Shown here in pieces: positions 49,896-58,635 of a DNA stretch of 58,635 nucleotides. Source of the DNA: Oxalobacteraceae bacterium (GTDB taxonomy: Bacteria; Pseudomonadota; Gammaproteobacteria; Burkholderiales; Burkholderiaceae_D); contig CANIFC010000003.1 in the NCBI GenBank assembly GCA_947466695.1, forward strand, positions 1-58,635, in the 5' to 3' direction. The translations under genes and the position numbers were made by a program. The notes beneath the pieces were generated by a model. The model was not told where the DNA came from, made no database searches, and was given only the letters and a program-made list of their open reading frames with translations. Numbering within the stretch: the first letter of the stretch is position 1; each line of letters starts with the position of its first letter.

Positions 49896-52322
49896 ATGTT
49901 TACAAATATGAAGATAGGTACGCGTTTGGGATTGGGCTTTGGCTTGTTACTAATACTGCTTTCAGTCATTGCCTTTTTTGGTGTTACCCGCATGGCCAGC
50001 GTAAAAAGTAACCTCGATATCGTGATTACCAAAAATAACGTCAAGATTGCTCTGGCCAACGACATGCTCGAAGAAATGAACGTTACCGCCACGGCTATCC
50101 GCAATATGGTCATACTGGGCAAGGTTCCTCTGGCAGTCTTAAGAGAGAAAGAAGCGATACTTGGGGCGCGCGTCAAATATGGCGAACTGCGTGACAAGCT
50201 GGCGACTATGGTTAAATCGGAGGCTGGTAAAAAGACCCTGCGCGACATCAATGAAGCACATGCCAATACCAAACCCAAAGTTGACATCGCCATGGAACTG
50301 ATCGCAACTGGCAAGATGGAGGAGGCTGCAGCACTCATCATCGGTGATATCCGTAGCGCCCAGCTCACGTGGTCGGCGGCAATCCAGGCCGCCATCTCGT
50401 ACGAAGAGTTAGTTAACAGTAATCTGACTGAAGAAGCCAATAGCAGCTACGAGAATGCCTTCAACCTGATACTGGCGCTGGCAATTACCGCTATCGTGCT
50501 CGGTGCTGCGATGGCCTTTTTAGTCACCCGCAGCATTACCCGTCCGCTGGCGCTGGCAGTGAAGGTCGCCAACCAGCTCGCTGCCGGCGACCTCACAACC
50601 CAGCTTGACGTCCGCTCCAGCGATGAAGCCGGACAATTGCTCAACGCCATGAAAAACCTGACAGCAACGCTGAAAAGCGTCCTGAGCGATACCGACGACC
50701 TGGTCAAGGCGGCCGCCAATGGTGAGCTCGATACACGGGCCGATGCCAGCAAATATCAGGGTGACTTCCGCATGCTGGTAAGCGGTGTCAATGACACCAT
50801 CAGCAATATTGCAGAACCACTGAAAGTCACTTCAGATTACGTCGACCAGATTGCCAGAGGCATCATTCCGGCAGTCATCACTACCGACTACAAGGGACAG
50901 TACGGCCTGATCAAAAATAACCTAAACACGCTGGTAAAAACCATGGGCGAGCTGCTTGAGCAAACCGACATCCTGATCAAAGGGGCTGCGGATGGAGATC
51001 TCACCAAACGTGCCAACGCAGACCTGTTCAAGGGTGGCTGGAACAGTCTGGTATCAGGCATCAACAGCACTGTGACCAATATCGCCGAACCATTGAAAGT
51101 CACGTCGGACTATGTCGACCAGATTGCCAAGGGGATCATTCCGGCAGTCATCACCACCGACTATAAGGGCGAGTACGGCGTCATCAAGAACAATCTCAAT
51201 ACACTGGTAAAAATGATGAGCAGCCTGCTGATGCAAACCGATGCCCTGATCAAAGGCGTCGCTAACGGCGAGCTTGATAAGCGTGCCAATGCCGACCTGT
51301 TTCAGGGTGGCTGGAATCAACTGGTGAGTGGTATCAATCAAGCCGTCGAAGGCATTGTATTACCTTTGAACGAAGTCATTAGCGTCATCACGGAAATGGA
51401 AAAAGGTAACCTGACTCTCACGGTAGAAGGTGACTATAAGGGCCAGCTCAACGACTTCAAGGAAACGGTCAACAATACCATCGCCAAGCTCTCCGGCGTC
51501 ATCGGCGAGGTGCGCGGTTCTGCCGACTTACTGTCGAGCGCCTCGGAAGAAATCTCTGCCACTTCGCAGTCCATCTCGCAATCGACTTCCGAGCAGGCTG
51601 CCAGCGTCGAGCAGACCTCAGCCTCGATCGAGGAAATGAGCGCCTCCATCAACCAAAATACCGACAATGCCAAGGTCACCGAAGGCATGGCATCACAAGC
51701 CGCCCGCCAGGCCGGCGAGGGTGGCCAGGCGGTGAAGGATACTGTTGCGGCGATGAAAATCATCGCCAGCAAAATCGGTATCATCGACGAGATCGCCTAC
51801 CAGACCAATCTGCTCGCGCTCAATGCAGCAATCGAAGCGGCGCGTGCCGGCGAACACGGCAAGGGCTTTGCCGTGGTCGCTGCCGAAGTGCGCAAACTGG
51901 CCGAACGCAGTCAAATTGCTGCTCAGGAGATCGGTGAACTCGCGAGCGGCAGCGTCGAAAAAGCCGAAGTTGCCGGCAAACTGCTCAATGAAATCGTTCC
52001 AGCCATCAGCAAGACCTCCGATCTGGTGCAAGAAATATCAGCAGCATCGACCGAGCAATCAGTCGGTGTCGGCCAGATCAATTCGGCCATGGGCCAACTC
52101 AACCAGATCACCCAGCAAAACGCCAGCGCGTCCGAAGAACTGGCTGCAACCGCAGAAGAGATGAGCGGCCAGGCCGGCCAGCTGCAGGACCTCATGTCTT
52201 TCTTCACGGTCGATACGCCGGATAGAGTATCAGTCAAAAAACCAACCAGTACCAAGCCTGTTGGTAAAAAACTGGTCGCCCGCAAAATAATGTCAAACGA
52301 ATCGAGCTTCGTCCATTTCTAA
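49896..52322 (+). CDS. Methyl-accepting chemotaxis protein, 808 aa, poly-HAMP
   Basis: [15 protein letters not shown]; two 91-aa repeats beginning [17 protein letters not shown] at 50805 and 51078; canonical hairpin. Confidence 0.95.
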   Translation: MFTNMKIGTRLGLGFGLLLILLSVIAFFGVTRMASVKSNLDIVITKNNVKIALANDMLEEMNVTATAIRNMVILGKVPLAVLREKEAILGARVKYGELRDKLATMVKSEAGKKTLRDINEAHANTKPKVDIAMELIATGKMEEAAALIIGDIRSAQLTWSAAIQAAISYEELVNSNLTEEANSSYENAFNLILALAITAIVLGAAMAFLVTRSITRPLALAVKVANQLAAGDLTTQLDVRSSDEAGQLLNAMKNLTATLKSVLSDTDDLVKAAANGELDTRADASKYQGDFRMLVSGVNDTISNIAEPLKVTSDYVDQIARGIIPAVITTDYKGQYGLIKNNLNTLVKTMGELLEQTDILIKGAADGDLTKRANADLFKGGWNSLVSGINSTVTNIAEPLKVTSDYVDQIAKGIIPAVITTDYKGEYGVIKNNLNTLVKMMSSLLMQTDALIKGVANGELDKRANADLFQGGWNQLVSGINQAVEGIVLPLNEVISVITEMEKGNLTLTVEGDYKGQLNDFKETVNNTIAKLSGVIGEVRGSADLLSSASEEISATSQSISQSTSEQAASVEQTSASIEEMSASINQNTDNAKVTEGMASQAARQAGEGGQAVKDTVAAMKIIASKIGIIDEIAYQTNLLALNAAIEAARAGEHGKGFAVVAAEVRKLAERSQIAAQEIGELASGSVEKAEVAGKLLNEIVPAISKTSDLVQEISAASTEQSVGVGQINSAMGQLNQITQQNASASEELAATAEEMSGQAGQLQDLMSFFTVDTPDRVSVKKPTSTKPVGKKLVARKIMSNESSFVHF
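50805..51350 (+). repeat. Two tandem in-frame 273-bp repeats encoding HAMP-type modules
   Basis: [17 protein letters not shown](R/K)[13 protein letters not shown](Q/E)YG(L/V)[10 protein letters not shown] repeated exactly 91 codons apart. Confidence 0.9.
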
Positions 52323-52332
52323 TCGAGTACGC

Positions 52333-52358
52333 CGTGCACTGCCGGTCCGCAGTGCACG
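52333..52358. other. Perfect 10-bp stem-loop after the 808-aa MCP
   Basis: CGTGCACTGCcggtccGCAGTGCACG, no T-tract. Confidence 0.6.
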
Positions 52359-52561
52359 TAGAGAACAGAGCGGACCGAAAGAATCAATACATCCTCGTTG
52401 CGGTTCATCAACATCAAGAACTTGTCTATCCTCACGAGGGAAAAAAACGATTTGCTCACCGTGATTTCACTGGATGTAGCTAAGCAGTAGTCCAACTGGT
52501 ACGCACTTTTTAAACCAACTGAACGACGCACTTTTTACAAAAAAGTATCACCCGTTTATTC

Positions 52562-52580
52562 AAACCAGTACAACTGGTTT
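52562..52580. promoter_or_regulatory. Inverted repeat upstream of last MCP
   Basis: AAACCAGTacaACTGGTTT. Confidence 0.4.
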
Positions 52581-52610
52581 CATGACTGTTAGTTTTTTTG
52601 AGAGAACGCT

Positions 52611-54764
52611 ATGTTTACAAATATGAAAATTGGTATGCGTCTGGGAATGGGTTTTCTGGCCGCAACGATCCTGCTTGCCCTCATCGGCATCGTTGGAATA
52701 TCGAGTCTTAAAACCACCATCGCCGGACTGGAAACCATTTATCTTGACCGGGTAGTCCCGCTCAAGGGCCTCAACGTCATAGGGAGCGCTTATGCCGTCA
52801 ATATTATCGATGCCGTTAACAAAACGAACGCTGGGGTCATGCATGCCGAAGTAGCGCTCAAAGGTATCGAGCATGCCAATGAGCAAATCAAGAAAGAGTG
52901 GACCGCCTACACGGCCACGACACTCACTACAGAAGAGACCAAACTGGCGCGTGAAGCCGAACAGCTGTTTGAACCGGCCAACCGCGATATTGCAAAACTC
53001 ATCTCCGTCTTACAAGGAAAAGAGGGAAATATCCAGGGACAACTGAGTCAATTCAACGGGCCCTTATATGTGAGCATCGATCCTATCGGCGGCAAGATCG
53101 ATGAACTCATCGAATTGCAACTGCGCGTATCCAAAGAAGTCTTTGACCAGGCCAACGCGCAATATCATACGACCCTGATGCTGACTATCGGTCTCATCAT
53201 GGCGGCGATCATTATCTGCGCCGCAATCGGTTTCTGGGTCACGCGCAGCATTACGACACCCTTGAGCGTCGCCGTGGGAGTGGCGAACCAACTGGCCGCA
53301 GGAGACCTGACGGCACAGATCAACGTCACGTCTAAAGATGAAACCGGTCAGCTGCTCAATGCCATGAAAAATCTCGTCACAACACTCAAAGGCGTCCTGA
53401 GCGATACGGCAATCGTCGTGAAGGCAGCAGCCGACGGCGAACTCACCATTCGTACGGACGCAAAAAAATATCAGGGCGGCTGGAACGAGCTGGTGAGCGG
53501 CGTCAATGACACCATCGGCAATATCGCAGAGCCACTAAAAATGACCTCAACTTTTGTGGACCAGATCGCCAAAGGCATCATTCCACCCTCAATCACAGCG
53601 GACTACAAGGGCGAATACGGCATCATCAAAAACAATCTCAATACACTAGTGGTGGTGATGAACAACCTGTTGGCGCAAACCGACCTTCTCATTAAGGGCG
53701 TCGCCAATGGCGAGCTCGACAAACGTGCCAATGCCGACCTGTTTCAACATAGCTGGCATGCACTGGTCAGCGGTACCAATCAGATTGTCGAAGGCATTGC
53801 CGTACCTTTGAACGAAGTCGTTGCGGTACTGATGGAAATGGAAAAAGGTAATCTGACCCTGACGGTAGAAGGTGACTACAAGGGCCAGCTCGACGACTTT
53901 AAAGAAGCGGTCAACAATACCATTGCCAAACTCTCCGGCATCATCGGCGAGGTGCGCGGTTCAGCCGACTCTCTGTCGAGCGCTTCCGAAGAGATCTCCG
54001 CCACAGCACAATCAATCTCACAAGCGACTTCCGAGCAGGCTGCCAGCGTCGAACAGACCTCGGCCTCAATCGAGGAAATGAGCGCCTCCATCAACCAAAA
54101 TACCGATAACGCCAAGGTCACTGAAGGCATGGCATCACAAGCGGCTAAACAGGCCGGTGAGGGTGGCCAGGCGGTGAAAGACACCGTTGCGGCGATGAAA
54201 ATCATCGCCAGCAAAATCGGCATCATCGATGAGATCGCCTACCAGACCAATCTGCTCGCGCTCAATGCAGCAATCGAAGCGGCGCGTGCCGGCGAACACG
54301 GCAAGGGTTTCGCAGTGGTCGCTGCCGAAGTGCGCAAACTGGCCGAACGCAGCCAGATCGCGGCTCAGGAGATCGGTGAACTCGCGAGCGGCAGCGTCGA
54401 AAAAGCCGAAGTTGCCGGCAAACTGCTCAATGAAATCGTTCCAGCCATCAGCAAGACCTCGGACCTGGTGCAGGAGATATCGGCTGCGTCAACCGAGCAA
54501 TCAGTCGGTGTCGGCCAGATTAATTCGGCCATGGGTCAGCTCAACCAGATCACCCAGCAAAACGCCAGCGCGTCCGAAGAACTGGCGGCAACCGCAGAAG
54601 AGATGAGCGGCCAGGCCGGACAGCTGCAGGACCTGATGGCATTCTTTACGGTGCAGACCTCAGCCAGTCCTGTGACCAGGAAAACGACCGCAAACAAGCC
54701 CGTCGTAAAGAAAGTAATCAGCCGTAAGTTCACGCCTGATCCCTCGAATTTTGTCCACTTTTAA
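52611..54764 (+). CDS. Methyl-accepting chemotaxis protein, 717 aa, poly-HAMP
   Basis: [15 protein letters not shown]; modules [44 protein letters not shown]; canonical hairpin. Confidence 0.95.
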   Translation: MFTNMKIGMRLGMGFLAATILLALIGIVGISSLKTTIAGLETIYLDRVVPLKGLNVIGSAYAVNIIDAVNKTNAGVMHAEVALKGIEHANEQIKKEWTAYTATTLTTEETKLAREAEQLFEPANRDIAKLISVLQGKEGNIQGQLSQFNGPLYVSIDPIGGKIDELIELQLRVSKEVFDQANAQYHTTLMLTIGLIMAAIIICAAIGFWVTRSITTPLSVAVGVANQLAAGDLTAQINVTSKDETGQLLNAMKNLVTTLKGVLSDTAIVVKAAADGELTIRTDAKKYQGGWNELVSGVNDTIGNIAEPLKMTSTFVDQIAKGIIPPSITADYKGEYGIIKNNLNTLVVVMNNLLAQTDLLIKGVANGELDKRANADLFQHSWHALVSGTNQIVEGIAVPLNEVVAVLMEMEKGNLTLTVEGDYKGQLDDFKEAVNNTIAKLSGIIGEVRGSADSLSSASEEISATAQSISQATSEQAASVEQTSASIEEMSASINQNTDNAKVTEGMASQAAKQAGEGGQAVKDTVAAMKIIASKIGIIDEIAYQTNLLALNAAIEAARAGEHGKGFAVVAAEVRKLAERSQIAAQEIGELASGSVEKAEVAGKLLNEIVPAISKTSDLVQEISAASTEQSVGVGQINSAMGQLNQITQQNASASEELAATAEEMSGQAGQLQDLMAFFTVQTSASPVTRKTTANKPVVKKVISRKFTPDPSNFVHF

Positions 54765-54831
54765 GCGAACCCAGGCGTACTCCTGCTGTAACGATGGCGA
54801 GAGAAAAAACAGGCTGTAAATAGTAGGCAAT

Positions 54832-54874
54832 AAAAAAAGAGGCGTTGCAGTGTGAACTGCAGCGCCTCTTTTTT
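54832..54874. terminator. Bidirectional rho-independent terminator
   Basis: AAAAAAAGAGGCGtTGCAGTgtgaACTGCAgCGCCTCTTTTTTC. Confidence 0.92.
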
Positions 54875-54904
54875 CTGACGTTTTTTCTGACGTTTTTTCT
54901 GACC
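54869..54904. repeat. 12-bp tandem repeat x3 overlapping terminator T-tract
   Basis: ttttttctgacg ttttttctgacg ttttttctgacc. Confidence 0.85.
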
Positions 54905-54912
54905 TTATCTGC

Positions 54913-56172
54913 TTACTTCACCAGCAACCACAAACGGCCCAGATCGGCAGCGCCATCAGTGCCTTGTATGGTCTTGAAGGTTTCTGCTGCCTTGATTTTA
55001 TTTCCTGCCTGCAGATAGGCCATGCCTAAATGCAGCCTGGCTTCGTCCAGCGCCTTCAGACCACCTTTGGCAATACCTTGCTCAATCAGGGTGATCCCTT
55101 TATCGGCTTGCGCATTGATCACCAGGTTGTAACCCATATTAACCATGCCCACACCGGTCTTTGCCGACCTGGCGGCAGCTTCGCCGGCATCGAGTGTTTT
55201 GGCATCATCGGTGGCTTGCTTATTGACCTTGTCGCGCAGCTGTTTATGTCTCGCCGCGTCTTTACCGGTGCCGAGCATATTGGCTTCATAACCGGCATCC
55301 ATCACTTTTTTTGCCTCTACCGGCAGACCCGCCAGCAATGATAATTCAGTCATCTCAACATATTGCGGCCCTTCTTCCAGGCTGCCGGTTGCGAGCATCA
55401 GGCGATACCAGTCGAGACGCAGGCGTTCCGCAAAGCCGGCCTTGTTGGGCAAGCGGTAAAGCAGATCGGCCCAGTATTCTTTTTTCGGATAGTGCGTCAC
55501 CATGCGCTCAAGCACTGTGGTGTAACCGGCGGTATCTTTTAATTTTAAATAACAGCTGATCAGGAGATGCAGTTTGTCGTGACTTGGCACCCGGTTCGCC
55601 AGATCATCGGCTTGCAATTGCGCATTGAGCTCTTTAATGGCTCCGGTGAAATCCTCTTGCAGGTACATGATGCGCGCCAGCAGGTCATGCATCGGGACAC
55701 TGCTGTTGTCGAGTGCAAGATAACGCACGGTCCATTGTTTCGCCAGATCGTACTTTTTCTCATTATAAAAAGTACCGGCCATACCTTCGGTGTATTTGAG
55801 CTTTTCTGCCGTGGTCAGAAAATCGGTCTTGATCATGCTGTCAAAAGCGGCTGCGAGCATGGCGTTGTCACTGGTGCTTGAGGCAATCACGGCGCGCATA
55901 CGGTCTATGGCAAACAACTCGTAAGGTGTCTTGTTTTCAAACGCATCGAGCACCTTGATTTTTTCCAGCGCCGCAGGAAAATTCTTTTCCTTGATGGAGG
56001 TTTCAACATCGGTAAACGGCTTACCCATTTCTTTACGTACTGTCGGGGCCGGTACTGCAGTGGCTGCCGGAGCAGCCGTTTGTGCCTGCGCCTGAGCGGG
56101 TAGCAGGGCTAAGGGCGCTGAACCAAGCGCGAGAAACAGGGCGGTTAATGCAATAGGAGATTTTTTTATCAT
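54913..56172 (-). CDS. Secreted TPR-like hypothetical protein
   Basis: Signal peptide IALTALFLALGSAPLALLPAQAQA; helical repeat-like sequence throughout. Confidence 0.75.
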   Translation of the reverse strand: MIKKSPIALTALFLALGSAPLALLPAQAQAQTAAPAATAVPAPTVRKEMGKPFTDVETSIKEKNFPAALEKIKVLDAFENKTPYELFAIDRMRAVIASSTSDNAMLAAAFDSMIKTDFLTTAEKLKYTEGMAGTFYNEKKYDLAKQWTVRYLALDNSSVPMHDLLARIMYLQEDFTGAIKELNAQLQADDLANRVPSHDKLHLLISCYLKLKDTAGYTTVLERMVTHYPKKEYWADLLYRLPNKAGFAERLRLDWYRLMLATGSLEEGPQYVEMTELSLLAGLPVEAKKVMDAGYEANMLGTGKDAARHKQLRDKVNKQATDDAKTLDAGEAAARSAKTGVGMVNMGYNLVINAQADKGITLIEQGIAKGGLKALDEARLHLGMAYLQAGNKIKAAETFKTIQGTDGAADLGRLWLLVK

Positions 56173-56416
56173 GGCAATAAGAGTTCAATGAGCGGTCACT
56201 AAAATGGATGATGAATAAGACGATGATGTGAATGACGGCATCGATCAGGGAATCGATAAGCCCTGGATAAAAACAGCTATTCCTGAGGTGTCTGTGCAAG
56301 GAAACTATTATTTATCATGCTTCATTATATCTGAGCCTGAGCCTGAGAAAGGAGGCTGTGATAAAAATGGTATTTAAATCGTCATTTTTGAATGGAAACG
56401 GTCTTGGCAAAACTTA

Positions 56417-57283
56417 TCAGGCCTTGAGCCAGTCCAGCGTCCAGCGGCCTATCTGTTCACGCCACGTGCGTTGGGAAAAGGTGTGATTGGCCAACGCCAG
56501 ATCATGACGCGTCACCTGTCTGCGTGACATCAGCTTTTTCCATGCGCCGGAGCCACCTGCCAGATCAGAAAATTCTTGCGCCGTCAGGTCGTCGCTGCAT
56601 AAGATAAAAAGTATCCGGCCTTGAAACAAGGAGAAACCCTGGCGCATTTTTTCGGGCAGGCTGAGCGTACTGCCGGGATACGTCATTACGCTCAGGCTGA
56701 TACCGGGCTCTTGCCTGAATGGCGTCAACTGGCGGATCTGCCGCATAAACGATAGTGCTGAATCGGCCGGATTAAAACGTCCTGTGCCGAGCTTGCGCCA
56801 TAACTCAGGCTTGAACAGACGTTGCAGATAATAGTGCCGCAGATAGGTCTTGGCGATACTTACGTCAGTCCTCACCCAGGGATTCACCAGTACCAATCCG
56901 CATACCCGGCTGTCCTGGTGAGCATACAATAGCGCCGCTGATGCACCATCACACAAGCCCCAGAGCACGACTTCGCGCAGTGTAGTTACTTGCTTAAAAA
57001 AACAAGTGATGGCAGCGCGAATATCGTCGTCGATGCCATTGAAGTCGCGTTGCTCGCCTTCACTGTCACCCATGCCGCGATAATCAAAGCGCATGACTGC
57101 GATCCCATGCGCAGCGAATTGCCGCGCAAGCAGCGTGAACTGGCGATGGCTGCCGGCCCGGTATTGCGGACCGCCGACAATAAACAGCACGCCACGCTCA
57201 GATGGCTGCAAAGGCAGGCTCAGGACTGCGTGCAAGGTGGCGTCCTGGCAGCGAAATGACAGGGCTTTTTCCTGATACGTCAT
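56417..57283 (-). CDS. Exosortase A system-associated alpha/beta hydrolase, type 1
   Basis: GVLFIVGGPQYRAGSHRQFTLLARQFAAHGIAVMRFDYRGMGDSEGEQRDFNGIDDDIRAAI; ATGA overlap with upstream hydrolase. Confidence 0.88.
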   Translation of the reverse strand: MTYQEKALSFRCQDATLHAVLSLPLQPSERGVLFIVGGPQYRAGSHRQFTLLARQFAAHGIAVMRFDYRGMGDSEGEQRDFNGIDDDIRAAITCFFKQVTTLREVVLWGLCDGASAALLYAHQDSRVCGLVLVNPWVRTDVSIAKTYLRHYYLQRLFKPELWRKLGTGRFNPADSALSFMRQIRQLTPFRQEPGISLSVMTYPGSTLSLPEKMRQGFSLFQGRILFILCSDDLTAQEFSDLAGGSGAWKKLMSRRQVTRHDLALANHTFSQRTWREQIGRWTLDWLKA

Positions 57284-58164
57284 CCCGGCTCCAGCTCGAA
57301 TGACTCGAACAATTGCACCGTGCGTACCAGAAGCTCAGGGCAGATACTGATTTCCTGTGCATCCCAAAATGGGGGGCCAGCCAGCAGGGAGAGATGCAGC
57401 TCAACGGCATCCCGCGTCCATTGTTGTGCAATCTTCATTTTAGCTGCACCAAGATCCGCGCCAGCACCGGGCAGAATTTCAAACCAGTGCACCGGACACG
57501 GTAAAGGTGTGAACATGCCGGCATCGAGCAAGTCCAGCGGCAACGCCAGCTGTGACGAAATTTCATAGCCCGCGATTTCTAGCGTTTCACCACCTTGGAG
57601 TGATTGACGGAGAGCTGCGGTTGCGCCGCCCGCTGCCACTTTACCGCTGAGCATATCACTGGCCAGACGCAATCGAAAAAATTGATTCAGGAACTGCGCA
57701 CCATTCATGACCGGTTGCCACAACACAAGCTGTTTAATTGGGGAAAGCAGACGGAGCGGACCAACCGGATCAGTTTGATCCGCCAAAAAATCAAGGGCGA
57801 GCAGTGCACCGAGACGCAGTGCCAGCAAACTGACCGGCACATTGGTACGCGCAGACAACCAGTCACAGGCCACGGCAAGGTCAGCTTTCCAGCCATCCCA
57901 GCTGGCATCGCGTAATTCTCCATCGCTGTCCCCACACCCGTACAAGTCCATGCTGAGCACGGCGACGCCACTGCGGGCCAGCGCTTGCGCTTGCAGAGCC
58001 AGCATCCGGCGCGATTTGTTCATTTCATCGCCAAATGGCGGAACAAAAACAACGGCATGCTGACACACAGAACCACTGGCTGCCGGGTAATACAGGCAAT
58101 AACGTTGTCCGTCGCCGGTAGCCAAAAAAAAGGCTTCAACCGGTGGCGTCACCACTGCGGACAT
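57280..58164 (-). CDS. Exosortase A system-associated alpha/beta hydrolase, type 2
   Basis: VFVPPFGDEMNKSRRMLALQAQALARSGVAVLSMDLYGCGDSDGELRDASWDGWKADL. Confidence 0.88.
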   Translation of the reverse strand: MSAVVTPPVEAFFLATGDGQRYCLYYPAASGSVCQHAVVFVPPFGDEMNKSRRMLALQAQALARSGVAVLSMDLYGCGDSDGELRDASWDGWKADLAVACDWLSARTNVPVSLLALRLGALLALDFLADQTDPVGPLRLLSPIKQLVLWQPVMNGAQFLNQFFRLRLASDMLSGKVAAGGATAALRQSLQGGETLEIAGYEISSQLALPLDLLDAGMFTPLPCPVHWFEILPGAGADLGAAKMKIAQQWTRDAVELHLSLLAGPPFWDAQEISICPELLVRTVQLFESFELEPG

Positions 58165-58412
58165 CAGGCGAGTTTGCTGTCAACGAAACGGCTGAGACTG
58201 CCAAGCGTGCTAAAAATCTGGCCACTGATCTCGTCATCATCGATAGTAAAACCAAAATGATCTTCCAGCCTGGTCAGGACGCTGACGACCGCCATCGAGT
58301 CGAGTTCAGCGATACTTCCAAGCAGCGGGGAATCAGGGCCAAGATCGAGTCCTTGCGCTCCAAGATGGAGTGTTTCGATCAGGATTTTTTTTACGGCATC
58401 AATAGAATTCAT
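58164..58412 (-). CDS. Acyl carrier protein (exosortase-associated type)
   Basis: LGSIAELDSMAVVSVLTRLEDHFGFTIDDDEI with DSM phosphopantetheine site; 1-nt overlap with hydrolase 2 start. Confidence 0.88.
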   Translation of the reverse strand: MNSIDAVKKILIETLHLGAQGLDLGPDSPLLGSIAELDSMAVVSVLTRLEDHFGFTIDDDEISGQIFSTLGSLSRFVDSKLA

Positions 58413-58489
58413 GGCGGCGCTATAGGTTAAAAAAAGTAAAAAATAAATGAAAAAACTATTTTTAAATAATCATCTATTTTACATTGCGC

Positions 58490-58512
58490 GAGTTCAAATT
58501 CGAAGTGCAACA
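58490..58512. mobile_element. Possible left end of IS30-family element
   Basis: gagttcaaattcgaagtgcaaca located ~75-95 bp before an IS30-like start; right end not in window. Confidence 0.35.
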
Positions 58513-58586
58513 GAAGATTAATTGGATGGGGTGGGAAGATGCGGTAGCATCCGAACTCCCAGACCTCCCAGTCAAAGTTGCCCGAA

Positions 58587-58635
58587 ATGATCTACACACA
58601 TCTATCCCAAGAAGAACGATACCAGATTTACGCCC
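58587..58635 (+). CDS. IS30-family transposase, N-terminal fragment (truncated by window end)
   Basis: Translation MIYTHLSQEERYQIYA matches the typical IS30 transposase N-terminus; missed by the ORF track. Confidence 0.75.
   Translation, partial: MIYTHLSQEERYQIYA

Overview
The window is a contiguous chromosomal segment of a betaproteobacterium, probably Oxalobacteraceae/Burkholderiales (inferred from gene families, not searched). Left to right it contains: the 3' part of a DEAD-box RNA helicase with two RNA-binding modules; a parvulin-type PPIase lipoprotein; a secreted ATP-dependent DNA ligase; a large GAF/PAS-GGDEF-EAL-CZB protein; acnB; a kaiC-kaiB-PAS/GGDEF/EAL cluster; an iron-uptake region (two Fur-boxed TonB receptors and a PepSY protein) interrupted by an epimerase fragment and a decayed ISAs1-type transposase; LysR and YafJ-like amidotransferase genes; a serine protease/FHA pair; a GST; three tandem small-RNA-like units; an M20 amidohydrolase; yifB/comM; ubiK; a porin-glnK-amtB operon behind strong NtrC and sigma54-like sites; and a large chemosensory cluster (cheR, cheB, atypical MCP, cheY, STAS, cheA, MCP, cheW, MCP, cheW, MCP, MCP). 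It ends with a secreted TPR-like protein, an exosortase-A-associated hydrolase/ACP operon, and the first codons of an IS30-type transposase. The most notable signals are: (1) three tandem minus-strand units, each with a -10 box, a CU-rich anti-Shine-Dalgarno segment and a U-tract terminator, encoding predicted RNAs of about 60 nt; (2) four paralogous chemoreceptors whose lengths (534/626/717/808 aa) step by 91-92 aa through HAMP-type module duplication; (3) a CheA with an embedded MshEN-like (candidate c-di-GMP binding) tandem motif; (4) a sensorless MCP next to cheY with a CheZ-like FQDxxxQ motif and an acidic C-terminal tail; (5) a KaiBC clock-like module linked to a c-di-GMP enzyme. All calls come from reading the sequence; no database search was run.
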